Of a stretch of 64,000 nucleotides of DNA, positions 46,946 to 60,400 are shown piece by piece (the first letter of the stretch is position 1; each line of letters starts with the position of its first letter). Origin of the DNA: Pochonia chlamydosporia 170 (taxonomy: Eukaryota > Ascomycota > Sordariomycetes > Hypocreales > Clavicipitaceae); the NCBI RefSeq assembly GCF_001653235.2, contig NC_035795.1, positions 868,001 through 932,000 of the forward strand, written 5' to 3'. The translations under genes and the position numbers were made by a program. The notes under the pieces are model-generated. The model made no database searches, was not told the origin of the DNA, and saw only the letters and a program-made list of their open reading frames with translations.

Positions 46946-47116
46946 TTAGTCGCGAGATCTGCGAAGACGTCGAGTCCAAGGTTTAAGTTTCTCTCCCATG
47001 TCTGTAGACTTGCAAACCAAGATAGATATCAGTATGAGACCGATTGGAAGGACGACCGCCAAGACGATAAACTGATAGTTGACTCCTCCTTCTGATTTTT
47101 CCTTATCGGTATCCAT
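46946..47116 (-). CDS. Single-pass membrane microprotein (56 aa)
   Basis: 56 residues. The ATG has a strong start context (CACCATGG) and lies about 60 bp downstream of a minus-strand CATAAATACC element (47175-47184) that could be its TATA box. The sequence is a charged N-terminus (MDTDKEKSEGG), one helix (about 17-36, rich in I, L and V), and a strongly basic C-terminus (KPWTRRLRRSRD). The positive-inside rule puts the C-terminus in the cytosol. A canonical donor (CAG|GTATGT) follows the stop codon by a few bases, so a 3' UTR intron is possible. No known family. Confidence 0.5.
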   Translation of the reverse strand: MDTDKEKSEGGVNYQFIVLAVVLPIGLILISILVCKSTDMGEKLKPWTRRLRRSRD

Positions 47117-47798
47117 GGTGTTGAGAAGCGAGTTTTTCGTTGTATTTGAGGGATTCTTGTAGTGTGCAGAGGAAGGTATTTATGTTCCATAGCAAAGGTA
47201 CGGCAAGGCAGTCTAATCCAGAACACGTAACCCACGTACCGTCCAGACAAAGAGCCCGTATAAAAATGGCATGTCACGAATGTAAAACCCGTACGACCTC
47301 TTCTTCAATGAGCGAGTGCAGCCTGAAACCAATGCATAGATAACATCAGCATCAAACGTGTCATACCAATAGTCAACCATCAACACCCCCAACGTTCCTT
47401 GACCGAGATATAACAACACCAGATATCATGCATCAAAGATATCAAGACCACGCATCTACTCCGCCAATCACTTTAAATAATAACTTGCAGTCACTCAAAA
47501 CACACACAAATGAAAAATCTATCTCTATTCAGGCCTCAGCCATTTTATCTAACCAGCAGAGCCAGCAGTCACTTCCTCTCACTCTCACTCGTCCCCTCAT
47601 CTCATCCAACAAAGGAAATAAGCCACACCAAAAAAAATACAAGAATACTGCTTCTAAGCAATACAAAAAATTAATACGCAAAAAGCGCCACGATGCCTGT
47701 TTTCCACCCAAACGCCTCGTCTGATGCAATGCTCAGATATGTCTACTTCCAGGGGAAGTGAAAAATCACACTTTTTGTCTGGTATTCAGACTTCAGAT
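47117..47798. other. Intergenic region
   Basis: No gene recognised between the microprotein and the 3' end of the carrier gene. Confidence 0.5.
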
Positions 47799-50046
47799 TT
47801 ATTGAGCTGCGCCCCCACCGCCCATCACCTTAGGCAGACTCTTCCAGCTATTCGCATCAGGAATCTTAGATCGGCCAAAGTCCTCGTCCAGATCGAGAAT
47901 GATCTTGAGAGCGTTTCGGCTACGGGCAAACGGCGAGGTGTCGAGGGTTCCGCGCTTGGTCACCGTGGACATGACCTCGCTGACGCCGACCTGCATCTTC
48001 TCCTCCGCCTTGCCGCCCGGCATGGGCAGCAGCGTCTGGAGGACTTCGTAGGCGGCGAGGGTGAAACCGAACTGTGGGGAGGATCTGAAGATTCGGGCGG
48101 GACCACCCTTGAAGAAGGCCGTGAAACCCTCTTCTTTCCAGATGGTCTTGGCGGCGTGTCGGAGGCCGGTGTACGAGGCTTCGCCCTTGCGGGCCTCGAC
48201 CTGCAGACGAGTCTTGATGACGTCGCATGGCGTCGTGAGGTAGGCGGCGGGCATGCCGGCAATGGCACCGGCGGTAAGGAGCTGCAGGACGCCTAGCTTC
48301 TTAGTAGGTGACTCGCCGAAAAAGTCCTTCTTCAAGTGGCTGTAGGTAGGGAAGTAGATGGCCGAGAAGGGAACGTCGCGCAGCAAGCATGCCGATGCTC
48401 CCTTGTACAGACCCATGAGACCCAGGTTGCGCACAATCCACATGGCCGATCGCTTGGGCGTGCCTTCGAGCGTCTTGGCGACTTCACCCTGAACTTGCAG
48501 TCGAATCTTGACAATCTCGAGGGGATTGGTAAAGACCTATATAATTGTTAGCGAGTGTCAAGACTAAAGGAGCCAAGGCCAACTTACAACTTGGCAACCA
48601 CCAGCAGTGGCACCAGCCAAAATCTCAGCACTCAGAGGAATGCGACCCTGCTTGTCAGTGAATTGACGTCGAACAAGGTCATTGACAGTCAGCTTGATAG
48701 CCTTCTCAGGCGCCACACCAACAAGCTGTGGCAAAACACCCGAGTACAAGCCTCGGAAACCCTCGTTTCGAATCACCTTTTGGAAGCAGTCAATCGAGTT
48801 CTTGTACAGTCGTTGTCCGGGCTGCGCACCACGCTGGTTCTGAAGACGCGTCTTGACTAAGTCAATGGGATACACCATAAAGGCACCAAAAGCACCAGCC
48901 ACACTACCCAGCGCAAAGTTGTATGAAGACTCAAGAAGGCCGTGGAGGAAAGTGGCCTTCTTGGTCGTAGGCGCAGCCGACTCATCAGTGTCGTACATGG
49001 GATTTCTCCACGAAGGATCGAGAACCTTGGCAAAGTCTTTCAACCCAAGGCGGCCAGAGGGCTCGTCAAGACTAGCAAAGTGAAAGAGGATGTCGGCTTC
49101 CATGGGGGTAAAGAGGGAAAACCGCGTAACCTTGGAGGCTTCGTTGACGAACTCTGCGCGCGTAATCTTGCCGTCGGTGCTCATCGCAATGGCACGTCGC
49201 ACAATAAGTTCCACCAAATCCATCTCCTTAATCATGTTTTGAAAGGCGCGGACGTTGGCGTAGGAAATCTTGCTCCCGGTAGAAATGTTGCAGAGGGTAT
49301 GCAAGTTGGCGAGAAGGTGGTCGGACAGCTTGTGCTTGGAAGTCTCGATAATGATGCGCTCAAACTCCTCAGGGTCGATGTAGCCGTCGCCGTCCTTGTC
49401 GAACAGCTGGAAAGCCTGTCGGATGCGCTCTCCCTGCAGACCGCGCAACATTTGCGAAAACTGGGGATAGCTCAGGTTATGGCGCTTCTTCTTGCTGCCG
49501 ATATACAGCTTCGCCCACTCGCAGTCCCAGTCAAAGGGAATGTTGTCAGGACCCTTGTTGAGCTCGTAAAGTCTGCGGAAGTCGTCATACTTGACGTCGC
49601 CGGTGCGATCAACGTCGAAGAGGCGGAATGCGATTTCGTACTCGGCATCAGGCTTCATTAGCAGGTTCTCAAAGACACCCCAATCAGCCAGACTCAGGCG
49701 TCCATGGCCTCTGTTGTCAGCGACGCGAAACAGAATCGAGTATTGATCCCGCTTGATTTTGTGCTACACGACGGTTGTCAGTAAGAAAGAAATTTGGGTT
49801 TTGGCCGCCCAATGGCACGAAATGAGCTGTCCCCAAACTCACATAGTCTTCATTCTCCGGCGCAACAGCATTGATAAACTCATCAGGGCCCATGAACAGC
49901 TCGCCGGTCTCGGGATCCCTAGAAGCATGGGCATTGAACCGCGCCCTACTCTGCGCCGACAGCTGGTGAGACGGCTCTTCCACAGCGCCACTGCCCTTGA
50001 AGGTCTCCTTGACGACCTCCCTCACCACGGTCGACGGACTAGCCAT
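47799..50046 (-). CDS. AGC1: Mitochondrial aspartate/glutamate carrier with EF-hands
   Basis: Three exons on the minus strand: 50046-49843, 49763-48588 and 48536-47799, giving 705 residues. Introns are 79 and 51 bp with donors GTGAGT and GTAAGT. The N-terminal half is an EF-hand domain: a clear calcium loop D190-E201 ([12 protein letters not shown]), a second loop at 118-129 ([12 protein letters not shown]), and degenerate EF-hands before and after. The C-terminal half is a three-fold mitochondrial carrier with [10 protein letters not shown] (367-376), [10 protein letters not shown] (465-474) and [10 protein letters not shown] (563-572). This order is that of aralar/citrin, which swaps matrix aspartate for cytosolic glutamate across the inner membrane as part of the malate-aspartate shuttle. 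The C-terminal tail of about 80 residues is typical of the family. Confidence 0.95.
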
Positions 50047-52463
50047 GGTGAAGTATTAAGAGTGTTGCGTCGTAAAATATCTATCACAAGCCAAACAAGG
50101 AGCTCCCGCTTCGGCCGAGGTTGATTGTTCGCGGATCGTCCAAGAACGAGCAGTCGTCGTCGGTGGGAGGGAAAAAAAAAAAAGTGACAGCCAAAGAAAA
50201 AAAACGAAACAAGGCCTAGTTGGACACCAATCAAGCACAGTGTTTGTCTCAACCTCGTCAGGTCAGCAGAAAACGAGGTTGTACAAGACAAAATACAGCC
50301 GATGGCGCGTGCTCTGCGGAACCAAAAAGATCAACGTCTGTTTCGTTTCCCTCGTAGGGGGCCCTGATAGTCCTTGTCTGGTCAGGTCTGGCCTGGTCTG
50401 GTGGAAGTCAAGTGGGTTCGGGAGGACACGGGTCACGTCCACAATTCGTTGTTTCCAGAAACTGGGGCGGCGTTGCGGACCCCAAGTTTGTCACGAGAAG
50501 GGACGAAAATGAACGAAAAAAGGAGCAAATGGCGAGGCTAAAACGAATAACAAAAAATCGTGTTGTTCAGCACAAATGCAAATGGGAGCTTTGTCGTTGA
50601 ACCAAAGTCAAACTAAGCAGTGGTGCTAGGCGCAGTCAAAATGCGACAGTCGCAAAAAAAAAAAAAAAAAATTCTCGATTCGCACTGCTTCGCTGCTTGA
50701 CTCAATTGGAGAATGGCGGCGTCGGCGGGAAAAATGTCACTGGCCCAAGCCCAAGAGCGCCAGCCGCCAATTGGCCATGCTGATCTTGCGCTCTCGGCCA
50801 CCACGGCAGGCGCCAGGGGTCACCGAATGGCTGCAATGTTCCTGCCTTTTCGGCCATTCCAAGGGTGTGGTATCGGATTAACTCTTTTCCCGGCGGACTT
50901 GTCACCGCTTACCGTGGGGAAGAGCGGTCCGCGGATTCCATGTGACGGCCGAGGGTCGGCACGGAATCAAGCAATCAATCAATTGCCAGGGACGGAGGAC
51001 AATCAACCTCCACTGCACCATTTGATCGATTTCATCTAATTGATTGAATTGTGCAAGTCAGATGATTTGCTCCGACCCCGTCCCTGTGGGTATGCAGTGT
51101 AGGATGCACATCTAAGACAACCGACACCAATTACGTGACATAGCATGTCTAAACCACCACAGCTTTGTCCCTGTTTCATCGTCACCATCCTCAGTCCCCT
51201 CATATCATAATCCGTAGGAATCCTCCGATTGCAGCGCATGCAATTGCTCGTGAATACAACGGGCGGTCCCGGTGAACATTCGGCATGTGCGTCTCCACCG
51301 CTCCCCAGTTTCTGAGATGAAACCCCCAGCAAGCTCAGCTTTTGCCATCTCCACTGCCAAGGTCACGAGGCCCAATACTGCAGGGTGTACAGTATACACC
51401 GACATTGCGAGTGCGATATTTGCATTGGGTTGTCGTTGACGGTGTTGAGTAATAGCCTCAAATTTGCTGTTGGTGTGAAGGATAGGTCCTAAAGATGAAG
51501 AACCAACTTGCGCCTCTTGACAGTGGACAGTGGACAATAGCAAACATGAGCTAGGAAAGATATCCCTACTGATACAAGAAGCCTGCTAGCAGGCCAATAC
51601 AGCACTAACAAATCTGCACCAACGAGACCAAGTTCAACACTCATCCGACAGCCAAGACTTTATTGAATAGCCATGACTACGGTGATACTCTCATCTACCA
51701 TTCACATCGACATTAGCACGACACAACACACACATCAGTCATGAAACGAAGCTCATCAACAGGTATGCCAACTCATTAACCTCCTCTACAAACAGATGCC
51801 CTCAGTCGCAAAAATTAGCCATACAAAAATATTTGTTTTCCTCCACACACCCGCCATCCGTCTCTACTTCAACCCAGCAGAGTCTGGCAAACTTTTCGTT
51901 CAAACACGCACGATCCCTCCAATGCATGTGTCGCGCAAACGAACAGACAGGTCCACGAGAGAGGGAGAGAAAAAGGCTGAAATAAAACGATATAAGCAGC
52001 AGCATCCGCCAAATGTGCCAAAATTACTCCGCCGCACTGATGCCGTGTATCCCTAATTAACAATCCAGCCAAGTCTAAAAGCAGCCCGCAAACGCCAAAG
52101 ATGTATCAACGGGAAAGAAAGTGAGAATAGAACCGTCGGAGGAATGTACCGCGTCGATTCTGTGGCAAAAAGAAAATGAAATAAGTCATGAGCCTCGTAA
52201 TGAAAAACAAGTCGTGGAGATCGTCTCTCTTGACATGTCTCGATATGAACCCTTGGTTGCCTGTTGGGCAATCCAGGTGAAATTATTAGGGGGTGGTCTG
52301 TTGCCGCCAATGTGCGTAAAATATGTTGGTATGATCAGTGAGTTTGTGTATGACATCCAGCGCATCAGTGAATTCACCACCAACTCAGCGCTGGCCATGG
52401 TGAATATGATGAAACACGGACCCTCTCAACATCTGAAGCATCCTTCTTGCATGCTTGGCCAGT
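50047..52463. other. Intergenic region between carrier and cyclin genes
   Basis: 2.4 kb with no supported gene. It holds the carrier promoter, A-rich tracts at about 50170 and 50200, and at about 50380 short CTGG-rich repeats. The 3' flank of the cyclin gene is at the right end. Confidence 0.5.
50654..50671. repeat. Poly-A tract of 18
   Basis: An uninterrupted A run next to the small inverted repeat GCGAC-A-GTCGC. No element body is visible. Confidence 0.75.
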
Positions 52464-54492
52464 TTAGCTTTCGGTGGAAACTAGAAAGTTGCTTGAGTAC
52501 TGAAGTGGATCTGCCAACTCCTCAGTCTGCCCGCGCATTGCGCGAATGGGGGCAGCGTGGTGCGGCAGGGTAAAGCCGGCATCCAATGCGTGCTGAACAA
52601 CAGTCGCAGCCTCCTTGAATCTCTTCTCCTGATATTTCTCAAAAACGGCGCCGTGGTGGAGCGCCGGTTGCTCGCAACACTCAATCATCATCGTTACCAA
52701 AGGCTTCAGTTGAGTCCAGGTATATCCAGAATAGTGGACATGTGCCTTGGTCTAAGCAAAGGGTTAGCAACGTGAAGACACTCAATTCAGTATATGTGAG
52801 ACGTACCCAATCGCCCTTCTTCAACACCAATCGGGACAAGCAGTGCGCTCCAGCTGCCAAAAAGCTGGGAGGTGAGGCTACAAACCGCTCATCCATAATG
52901 GTTAGCTCAAGGAAATATTTTGCCAGTGTGCGAGTGTCGAGGTCGTAGTCGTCGGCTTTGCTAACACGCCGCAGGAAGCTCATGGGCCCTGGCCAACCAA
53001 GCTCGAAACTGAGCATGCTCAACATGAAGCGTTCAGCCTTGAGAATTTCCTCGGTGGTGTAGCCGCCATCCACCATGTAGACAATCTCATCCAGAGATGG
53101 GCAATTTATTTCTTCGTATTTTGAGGCTACAAGGATGGCAGTAGCGCCAACCAGCTGCAGCTTGCCAATGGAGACAATCTTGCACGAAAGAAACCGGTCA
53201 ATATAGTTGACGGTGAGGAACAGCGTCTCGGGCAGTAGGCTAAATCGGTTGTGAACTTGGACGAGCCAGTCCATCAGTACGGATCGCATCGACCACTGGA
53301 TTTCGGTTTGCATTTCCATGTAATGCGGATTGGGCAGCATTTTGATCTAACAATTGGGGAAGCATCAACCTCGTTAGCATGGTGAACGGTGGAGCGCTGC
53401 GCACATCAAACAAAACAAGGGCATACATACCTCCAGCTCTCGCATATACTCAAAAATTTCCTCCCCATATTCAGCAACCATGCTGACGTCCCACATTTCC
53501 TCCTCAATATCGTCCAGCGAGCGAGTCTGTTGAACTTCAAGCTTGGCCTCTTCCAGCTCACGCTGCACTTTGGCAGACACGCGAGGAGCAAGGACGGTTG
53601 TTACGCCACCAGTGGTCAGGTTTTGGGATCGGAAGGAGTGTGCAGTGGTGTAGGCTTGGTCTTGGTCGTCGTAATCATCGTCTTCTTCCTCGTCCCAGTA
53701 TTCCTCGACTTCTGAAAGTGCTTGGGTGTGTGTTTCTCTAGAAGGGACGGGAATGTGCTGAGGCTCCTCAGAGATGTGTGAGAGTTTTGAAGGAGGCAGC
53801 TCAACGTATCCGTCAACGGCAGCGTGATTCACTTGCCCAATCGGTTGATGCTCCGCAGCAGAGTACGCAAGATCAGCGCAAACTTGTTCCTCAACAATTC
53901 GCGAAGACATGCCAATCAAGTCCGAACCTGATGCCCTTGCTGGCTTGTCAGACGTCAAATCAATCCTCTCAAGCTGCTTACTCTGTGTTCTTCGAAGCAT
54001 GGGCTGGTTCTGCAGCTTCAGCTGAGGTTGGCTCTTGTGATGTCGCGGTTGCAAAGGAGCGACGTCAAAGGAGCCGCGGAATGAAGAAAGAATCACCTCG
54101 CCATCCGATGCATTTGCAGTTCGAGGTCGTGCAACGGCAATGGGACGCGAGCCGTTGGCACCAACAGCAGTCGATGCAGCAGTATTCACCTCCTGGGCAG
54201 CACCAGTCGCCGCCTTTTTGCCAGCATCGGGTGCGACCAGCACTTTGGGTTTGTTCGAGTGTCCGTTGGACGATCTTTGTGCCGGGCGAGTGAAGGAATC
54301 TTTGCCATTGACATTGTAAGGAGCATTCTCCTTGTTGACAAAGGTAGCAGTCGAAACGCCCGCTACTGCCTGCAGCTTTACCATCTTCCCCTCGTCGCGG
54401 CCGATGGTCTTGGGCATGTTGGTCATGTCACCGAAAGCGGCACGCTTCGCAACACCTCGGAATCCCCCAACGACAGTAGTACCAGTAGCCAT
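52464..54492 (-). CDS. nimE: B-type mitotic cyclin (NimE/Clb family)
   Basis: Three exons on the minus strand: 54492-53431, 53346-52807 and 52751-52464, giving 629 residues. Introns are 84 and 55 bp (donors GTATGT and GTACGT). It is the partner of Cdk1 at G2/M. A destruction box RAAFGDMTN is at 17-25 and a KEN box at 54-56, both signals for APC/C-dependent degradation. Residues 60-330 are low-complexity, with an acidic patch (EEYWDEEEDDDYDD, about 263-276). The cyclin core starts at about 336 with SMVAEYGEEIFEYMRELE, followed by MRSVLMDWLVQVH and KYEEINCPSL in the first cyclin fold and HVHYSGYTWTQL in the second. Residue order and the VHYSGYT block match filamentous-fungal B cyclins. The protein is longer than A. 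nidulans NimE because of the disordered N-terminal region. Confidence 0.93.
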
Positions 54493-57400
54493 GGCGGCAA
54501 GGTTTCCGGTCGATTTGTGCCGTTGGTGCAGAGGGGGGACAATATTTTCTGTACCGCGAGGTCGCAGTGGCTATATAAGAGACGCGAAAGAGCCAAAAGT
54601 CAGCCAAATTCAGGAACAGAAAAAGCAGGCATCAATTTTGATGAACAAAAGCTCCTGCCTACTGCGAGTCGCAGAAAAGACACGGCCAACTTGCGTGGAA
54701 AAGCTACATACCCTTGCGTCCATGATTTCTGATGGTCACGACGTGTGCGAAGAGAAACAACAATATAAACAAAATGCGTAGGGATATCGAACAAATCCTG
54801 TTGCAGGAAGGCAGGTCGCCCACACAGAGCGCAGGCAAGCAACCTCGTTCGGGGCAGAGGTAAGCTTCAGCCCCGTCGTCGTTTGTTCAATGGGCAACAG
54901 ATGGCGCCGAGCTTATCATGCAAAATAAGAAAAAAAAGGATCGGCGCGGGAAGAATAATCGAATGTTTTCTGCGTGTTCGAGTAAGGGAGTATCGTATTT
55001 TGTGGTTCCCAGTGAGAGCCGAAGAGCGTTCAGGAAACGCGAGCCTCTTAGACGTGTCTGAGCCAGAACAGATTGCGGGTAGAGCAGCTAGCTTAGTAGC
55101 TGATCCAAAAGGTGTGGACAAGGGAAGTGAGACGGTTCTCTCCAAAACGTCAACAAAAAAGAGACGAGAGAGAGGAGAGAAAAATCTAGACAAAGAACCG
55201 CAGTCACAGACAGCCAAACAAGAAGTGCCGACAGACAAGTAGCATGAACAGTGGTTTCGCGAAAACCAATGACAGATACACGCCCCGTTGCGATTTGGGC
55301 GAAATGGCCGGCTCAAGGTGAGATGGGTGGTGAAGGGGGAAAAGGGATGGATGATGCCGGCGCAAGTCCCAGCTCGATTCGATTTGGTGCGTGGGTAGTT
55401 GGGCGAGCAAGGGAAAAAAAGAAAACAACCTGGAAAATCAACCAGATTGGAACAAGGGCAGCTGGCGACGGAATTGATTCATTAACCAAAGCCCTTGCAC
55501 TGGGGTCTTGCAAATCTCCCGAGCGAAAAGAGGTAAAGGAAGGGGAAATTGGACGATGCGATGGACCGGGGGAAGGCAAACCGTCACAATTGATGATGAG
55601 CAGCGTCGTTGACCTTGACGGTTGCTCGACGGGTAGAGCGCAAAAAGCGTCGAAAAAAAGTGAAACCGGTCAGAAGTTGAAAAATAAAATGACAACAGAG
55701 AAACAGATATTGACGACGATGACATGGATACTGGAGAAGCAGCAGCAGCAACATGTCAAGCAAGTCTGGTTCGTCAGTTTCGTCAAGCAAAACAAACGTC
55801 CAGTTTCCGTCGCTATGGGTACCTAGGCCTGTGCAGGAAGATACATCAGGTTGCCTACAATTCGTGTGCGCTTGTCGGGTACCGTCAAATGGCTTATGCC
55901 ATCAATTGATCTCCTGCGCCTTCGCTTCAGCCACTCAGAGGCCAGAAATAAAGTACGGAAATACCAACACCATGCACGTTTGCATGTACTCAAGCCTGCC
56001 CCCGATGTGTGGCCCGCATAAAGTACTTACTTGGAACCTCCCGCGCACGCAAGGGCTCTTCAACAACACTGAACAGTGCATGCAATGCAGGACACAGCAT
56101 CAATTAATTACGGTATGGCGTCTGGTGTCTGGTGTCTGTCTGGTCGCTCCACCGCGCCGGGACCGTGTTCAGTCAGGTCGGGACATGGAACGTGGAGCCT
56201 GCCTACTAGTAATCCGTACCGCACCAGACATGCTGCGATGCCATGTTGTCTCTGCTTCCATGTCAATGTTTGTTTGTTTACCCCAGCCCAGTCCAGTCTG
56301 GTCGTGCGTGGATTGAAGCCGACGAGTCGAGGTCGAGTTGGTTGGCTGTCAGCTGTCGGTCTCCTGTCTGCCCAGTCCCTTTTGGTAAAGTGCTCGCCTG
56401 GGTACGGAGCTCTTGCATGCACGGACCACAATGGTCCCCACCCATCTCTCCAAACACAACACATTTCATGTCGACCAGTCAGCGGCCTCGTCGTCTAGGC
56501 GATGACGATTGCCCAGTCTGACAAGAAAGCAGACTGCGCTAGTCCATATCAGGCTATCTATGCCTCCGTCGCGTCTCACAAACTCCCAATTGTCAACGTT
56601 GAGGAAACAAAAGCTATCAAAATGCCTACTTAAATTAGTATACTATGCATTGAAACTGAGGAAGAAGCTTACTCCATATCTCAAAAAGCCCGTTACGATT
56701 TTTCCGGCAAAGCTTTACTTCAAGTGCAGATACAGCAGCACCAAATTATTTGAACCGACTGACCGCGTCGACGACCGCCATGCAGAAGCACCAACTCTAC
56801 GCGACCGCACGTGACTGATCTTGTCACCCAACATGGCCCGTGATTCCGCTTGAAACCGGGCGCAGCACTAGTTCGCTGACTTGTTCAAAGGCTGGTCAAT
56901 AGAAGTCATAGTAATGAAAACTGGGCTGCGCACTGGGATCAGGGAAGACAGAAATCGGCAGTCCAAAAAGGCTTGGTTGAAATTGTCCTCAATGCTTGCG
57001 CCGTGTCGCAATCAAAATGCTTTACGGCTCAAGTCAAACAGCTTTCTAAATCGCGCACACAACGTTTTGGAGTTTTCCTGTGCTCCAATGGATACAATAT
57101 CGTATCGTGCACTTGGCCGAATTTTCTGGCTAGCACAAATAGCTTCCGAGGCCGTACCGTACGCGCCGAATGGCCGCCGCTCGAGTCTTGTGATCCTGAG
57201 CTTGATGTTTCATCATTGCTGGTCTTTTTGCCGCTCAGTCGCTCAGAGTCGCCCATCCGAACATCATGCATGTCATTTCGCGGCAGTCGGCGCACGACTC
57301 CAAACAAGTCGCGCGGCGCATTCGTCGCATTTGCCTCAGAAGTTCGTCGTTGGCGACCAAACAATGGCAGATCATGATGTGTGCGAACTCCCGTGGTGCC

Positions 57401-60400
57401 GTGCGTGTTCGGCGGCGATGCGACCGTGTCCGTTCCTGTGTCTAGTTCGAGCTTTTATGTGCCATCAACCGGCACCAAATACCTCGAGCAGCACTTGACT
57501 GCAAACATATGGCTCCCTCGAGGTGTGATCAGCATACTGTCATTGCATCATCCAGAACAAACTCCGAAGAACAGCCTCCCTCCCTCCCCAAACGTGGTAG
57601 TGCCTGCTCCCCTTTTGCCAAACCCTCAACCCAATTGTGAATTGCGTTGTGTGCCACGGCTCTGCGCTAACGAGATAATTGCCTGGGCTCTTGTCAGCCA
57701 CCACAGTTTATCTGTCTTTGAAGCTGTTTGGATTATGCGCCGAGAATGTAACCGCAGCCAACCAATTGAGTCGGCCTCGCTGCTGGCGCCAATTACCCAA
57801 TGTGCACTCTCCGCCTCAGCCGTTTTGAACAGAGACAAGTCTGGTCGCTTCTAATGTGAGCCGTCATCTTGCCCTCGTCCCAATATTACTTCATGCACCG
57901 GATCCTCCAAGGTTATTGTGCCTTACCAACTTCATGTAGTCGTACGGGAATGGTCATTTCTGCGCCGGCTGGTGAGGTCGAGCCCCATAGTCGAGAATGT
58001 GTCCGAGTTTTTCTGTCTGCCCATCGTAACGACTCAGTTAGAACCAGTAAGTAGAGTCCGAGATTCGGTGTTCCCCAGTAGTTGAGTGTTCGCGCAAGCT
58101 TGGACGAAAGCACTCCATCTAAAAAGAAATAGCCAGCTCCAGCAGTTACCAAAAAGAAAAAAAGAAACCCCCCATCTGGCATCGCTCCCATCTCGTCTGT
58201 ATGTCAAGTCAAAGGTATCATAAATCGCCTGGTTCAGAGTTCAGAGTCCCTTGATGGTCTCTGGGTTTGCACCACTGTCGTGCATGGCGGAAAGCGGGTC
58301 TTTGTCCTCAACTGCAGTCACCAGCCCTGGCACGTCCAGGACTCAGAATGCTTGGCAGAAACTCAATCGAAAGGCTGCCAGTGTTGTCTCTTTGCGCTTA
58401 AGCTGCTTGCCTTCGCCAGCGTCCTTTCAAAATACTCTGATAAGAGGTAGAGGTGATTATTGTTTTTTGCTTCCCTCTCTTACGGTCTTATCCATTGTAA
58501 TGCAGTGCAAAATCCTTCTCCTTCCCGCTTGCCACTGCTTCTTGACGTTCAATGAAGCAGTCATGGGGGGCAACGATGCGATGCCGAGCCTGCCACTATA
58601 CCCTGGACATGGGTTGTTGAGGAACTGCCAATGGATGCCTAATTCTTTCTGGTAACCTGGACCGTTCCCTCGAGTTTGATGTTAGATGATATTTCCAGAG
58701 GTTAACATGACAATGCTGAGGCAGGGTCAAATGGGACTTTGACGATCTGGTCTGTCGAACCCCGACATACCATATTCTTGTCAGGTAAGTCAAAGCTTGT
58801 GTGACCCTGGACCTTGTTCGCATGAGAACAAGATACTCTTGCCTCACTTACTCTCCAACACACCATAAGTTTGTGCTTGCCTTGGGCCATCCACCCATTG
58901 GCGCAACATCATGTTTTGCTGCTTTTGTCGGCCGAGAATCCGACCTAAACAAGTGGGAAAGCCTATTCAATTAGGATAGGAAGCTTTGATGGTACCTAAG
59001 ATTCACGTCAACCAGACTCGTTGGATCGCTCGCCAACGCTCTGGTTGATGTTCCGAAACCAGGTTTCAAGATTTGAAAGGACTCGGAATAGGTGACATCT
59101 TTGGAAGCATACCGATGCCAGGGGCTCACAAACCCATTTCGTATTGGGCACCACAATAGGCGTGGCCATTTGGTAAACAAATAAGTTGTATACCATGTCG
59201 CCATCCTCTGGACAATACCTGAATCCGGCCTCTTGAGGTTGCATCACAAGGCCAGACAGAGTCGGGGTCGATGGTTCCAAGCACAAAGCCCGCACATCTT
59301 CATATCAGCAGCAATTATTCTACCAACATCGGCTTCGCACAGCCGCTTCCTGCTCTTCTCGCTTGCATAACGCCAGGAGCGCCTCCCATCCAGACTTGTC
59401 GCTGCATGTTCGATCCAATGCAGGGATTCTGGATCATCTTGAAGCCTGCTTCTAGCGAAGCGACATCATGACAACAAGAGGTCACAAACTCGAACTGCAG
59501 ACTTTTGGCGACAGTCTTTGCGACCGACAATGAGGCCAAGCGCGAAGCTAGGAACAATAGACCACTGTTGAATGCGACGCGACACAAATCAACGATGCTC
59601 CTCAAGTATGTCCTGAAACCGCGGGTCAGGAAGCCAGGTGTGTAAATGACCCATTACCGGGTCTATGTTTTCCGCCTGGTGTGGAAGCGAAGTAGCTACT
59701 CTCTCATCCACGATGAGACGCACCGAGAAGCTACAGCGTCACGAAAGATCCAACAGGATATTCTGTAAGTTCCGACTATCTGTTGAGCATTGACACTTGA
59801 GTGTAACGAAGCCAATCACCCTGCGCGGCGATAAGTCGCCTGCGTCCTGATACATGCGACTCAGCAAATGTCCTTAACCACCTCTGTCAAGGACTTGTTT
59901 CCTCACATTCCCTTACTCATGCACCATCTAGGAGTGCCTATATCCTCGGATCAAGCACTGGCCATCCGCGAGGTGAATGGTTCGGCACGAATTGGCAAAG
60001 AATTGAGCTCGTGTGTCATTGCGTAGTGTCTCGCTCGACCCCGTCTTGGAGCCTTGGAGAGATTTTCGAGATACATACAGAGTACTAGTCCAACATGGCC
60101 ACCAACAAGCGAGTGATGTGACAGTGAATGTTGTTGGTACTCCGCATGTACCCAACTGGTCTGCGGCATGACTGAGTTTTGCGACTTGGTCGAACTATTT
60201 TGTCCAGGCCATCGACTGCCGCCATGCGATACTTGGGTGTGGCCAGGCAATGGGCGATGACCCCACCACACTTACCACACTCTCAAGGCACATTGACTCC
60301 GCTTGTCGCTCAAATCCCTGCCAGCCCAGGCAAACGGGCGGCTCTGATGAGGCGGGCAAGATGTCTCGATTGGCTCCAGACAGCTCTGTCGTACCTTGAT

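Noticed and set aside
50375..50405. Recurrent GGTCTGG / CCAGACC motif in promoters
   Set aside because: I counted roughly eleven copies in the window, close to chance for a 7-mer on both strands; local clusters look like simple-sequence drift.
57381..57854. A 157-codon plus-strand frame in the 54.5-63.7 kb gap
   Set aside because: Looks like random translation; no domain, no compositional signal, and competing frames overlap it.
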